Source: Brumimicrobium salinarum
Lineage (GTDB): Bacteria; Bacteroidota; Bacteroidia; Flavobacteriales_D; Crocinitomicaceae
DNA: 64,000 nucleotides
Reading direction: 5' to 3'
Assembly: GCF_002844555.1 (NCBI RefSeq)
Contig: NZ_PJNI01000002.1
Span: 186,001 to 250,000, forward strand
Positions 62,937-64,000 of the stretch are shown in pieces. Under the pieces are notes generated by a model, which saw only the letters and a list, made by a program, of their open reading frames with translations, ran no database searches and was not told where the DNA came from. How positions within the stretch are numbered: the first letter of the stretch is position 1; each line of letters starts with the position of its first letter. The translations under genes were made by a program, and so were the position numbers.

Positions 62937-64000
62937 TCATTTCACCAGTATTTTTCTAAAATCATCTATCTTTAAAAAGTAGGTTCCTGAAGGAAGACTA
63001 TCTGTTAACAATTTTACTTTGTGGGGAGTCAGTTGGATCCCTTGAATCTTTATTAATGCGCCATATACATTAAATAGTTGAACAGATTTGACATCCAACT
63101 CTTTTGTACTTTCTACAGTGAAGTTATGTTTAAAAGGATTAGGATAAACCGTAATCTTTCCTTTTTCTTTAAAAGATTCATCAACCATTAAAGGACCATT
63201 ATCACTTATTAAAAAGTTATCAAATGCTGCATTTACAATATTATTTTCACTATAGTAATTTGAAGTCTGCACAAACAATTGCATAGTTGATGAAGGAGTT
63301 ATAAAGTCTTCAATTCTTTTTGAAACCCTTAACCACCGTCCTATCGTATTTTCATCATAACCTATTTTATCAATTTCAACAAAATCTGATCCGTTAGAAA
63401 TACCAATTCTAAGGGTGTCATTGAAAGGAATATGTCCATGATAATCAAAAAACCACCGGTCATAGTTCAAATAGGGTTCAGTATAATTTAAAAGATCAAA
63501 AATAGGAGAAATAAGCACCACATCTCCTCCCATTACACTATTATCAGCACTATTTCCAGTAATAAAAGCGTGATTTCCACAATCAAATGGACTATCACTT
63601 ATCGGAACAGAAGGGAATGTAGAGTCTTGTACTGTATAAGGAATTCCTCTTTCCCAAGCGCCTTGATCCGCTGATGATGTTGTAGACCAACCAAAATCAA
63701 AAGAAAAATCGTCAGAATAACCATTATTTAATTGCATAATTACTTCATTTGAGGTTGGTGACAAAACAGTAGTTATGCATTTGGATTGATATCCCCATTT
63801 CCCAGTATGAATTGTAAAAGTATCGCTATAGCTTAATTGTTGATTCACTTCACCTAAACCATTCGTAAATAAATTAAATACTTGATCTTGATGTTTTATT
63901 TTAACCTGCGCATTCAGAATTGGGATGCTGTCTTCATCAACTACCTTTATCTTTACAGGGTATTGTGACAAAGGAACTAAATCAACATCATGCTGAATAA
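62937..64000 (-). CDS. Secreted protein with type IX sorting domain, 5'-truncated
   Basis: The frame remains open to the window edge (IQHDVDLVPLSQYP...), so the start is outside; the TTG at 63971 is not the real start. The visible ~354 residues: a carboxypeptidase-regulatory-like domain (VKIKVVDEDSIPILNAQVKIKHQ), a jelly-roll-like domain as in MAM/immune-inhibitor-type proteases (DQGAWERGIP, GDVVLISPIFDLLNY, YDRWFFDYHG), and a C-terminal type A sorting domain (ITVYPNPFKHNFTVES ... LPSGTYFLKIDD ... KILVK). It fits the end of a large secreted peptidase or adhesin exported by the T9SS. The catalytic domain, if present, is outside the window. Confidence 0.87.
   Translation of the reverse strand, partial: IQHDVDLVPLSQYPVKIKVVDEDSIPILNAQVKIKHQDQVFNLFTNGLGEVNQQLSYSDTFTIHTGKWGYQSKCITTVLSPTSNEVIMQLNNGYSDDFSFDFGWSTTSSADQGAWERGIPYTVQDSTFPSVPISDSPFDCGNHAFITGNSADNSVMGGDVVLISPIFDLLNYTEPYLNYDRWFFDYHGHIPFNDTLRIGISNGSDFVEIDKIGYDENTIGRWLRVSKRIEDFITPSSTMQLFVQTSNYYSENNIVNAAFDNFLISDNGPLMVDESFKEKGKITVYPNPFKHNFTVESTKELDVKSVQLFNVYGALIKIQGIQLTPHKVKLLTDSLPSGTYFLKIDDFRKILVK

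Overview
The window comes from the chromosome of an AT-rich Bacteroidota, most likely a Flavobacteriales member. The evidence is C-terminal type IX secretion sorting domains on three secreted proteins, a SusC-free TonB-type receptor with a carboxypeptidase-regulatory N-terminus, many families typical of Flavobacteriia (DUF2141, DUF2027-Smr, TIGR02757, KTSC/J-domain, ComA-like with TPR), and promoters of the Bacteroidota type (TTG, about 19 bp, TAnnTTTG) in front of many genes. The family cannot be fixed from this sequence alone. No integrase, transposase, CRISPR array or tRNA was seen. Both ends of the window cut a secreted protein gene.

Layout. 1-7.4 kb: end of a T9SS protein, a metallo-beta-lactamase-fold enzyme, an outer-membrane barrel, an FKBP lipoprotein, and a compact TPR / phosphosulfolactate-synthase-like / WD40 set. 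7.6-14.4 kb (minus strand): YciO-type TsaC relative, DUF2141, the pyrG-yidC pair, the SRP RNA, and ispH. 14.7-18 kb: a poorly coding, AT-rich accessory stretch with an unrecognised regulator-like protein facing an array of ACTTAA boxes, two small unknown genes, 0.8 kb without a convincing gene, and an XRE regulator. 18-29.9 kb: mnmA, a surface carboxypeptidase-regulatory protein, an RRM protein, a MarR regulator next to a TonB receptor broken at an A9 run, an AlaDH/saccharopine-type dehydrogenase, a large VWA membrane protein and a MoxR-VWA pair. 29.9-38 kb: lipoproteins, a nitronate monooxygenase with a DUF4442 thioesterase, a porin-like barrel, and parE-parC, the latter with a long charged tail. 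38-40.6 kb: a T9SS protein followed by five tandem ~141-bp palindromic units. 40.7-49.7 kb: J-domain/KTSC protein, cold-shock protein, GPx/Smr/site-2-protease, LolD-like ATPase/TIGR02757/YhhN, DUF420, TlpA, and several small membrane or soluble proteins. 49.8-54.3 kb: a 1493-residue double UvrA-like ATPase. 54.5-60.3 kb: a seven-gene surface-glycan decoration operon (flippase, SGNH hydrolase, Asp/Glu racemase-like, methyltransferase, HAD phosphatase, LicC-like nucleotidyltransferase, LicD). 60.3-64 kb: FMN reductase, hydrolase, small lipoprotein and membrane protein, and a truncated T9SS protein.

Most interesting points: (1) five near-identical TTACA-WW-TGTAA sites, two at the XRE promoter and three in the mnmA / 19457 divergent region, suggesting a small regulon; (2) the tandem palindromic array at 39.9-40.5 kb; (3) the double UvrA with one degenerate nucleotide site; (4) the ACTTAA box array with a regulator-like neighbour; (5) the homopolymer frameshift in the TonB receptor; (6) the LicC/LicD-like glycan operon with an amino-acid racemase-like enzyme. 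Functions are assigned by reading motifs only; no database search was possible.
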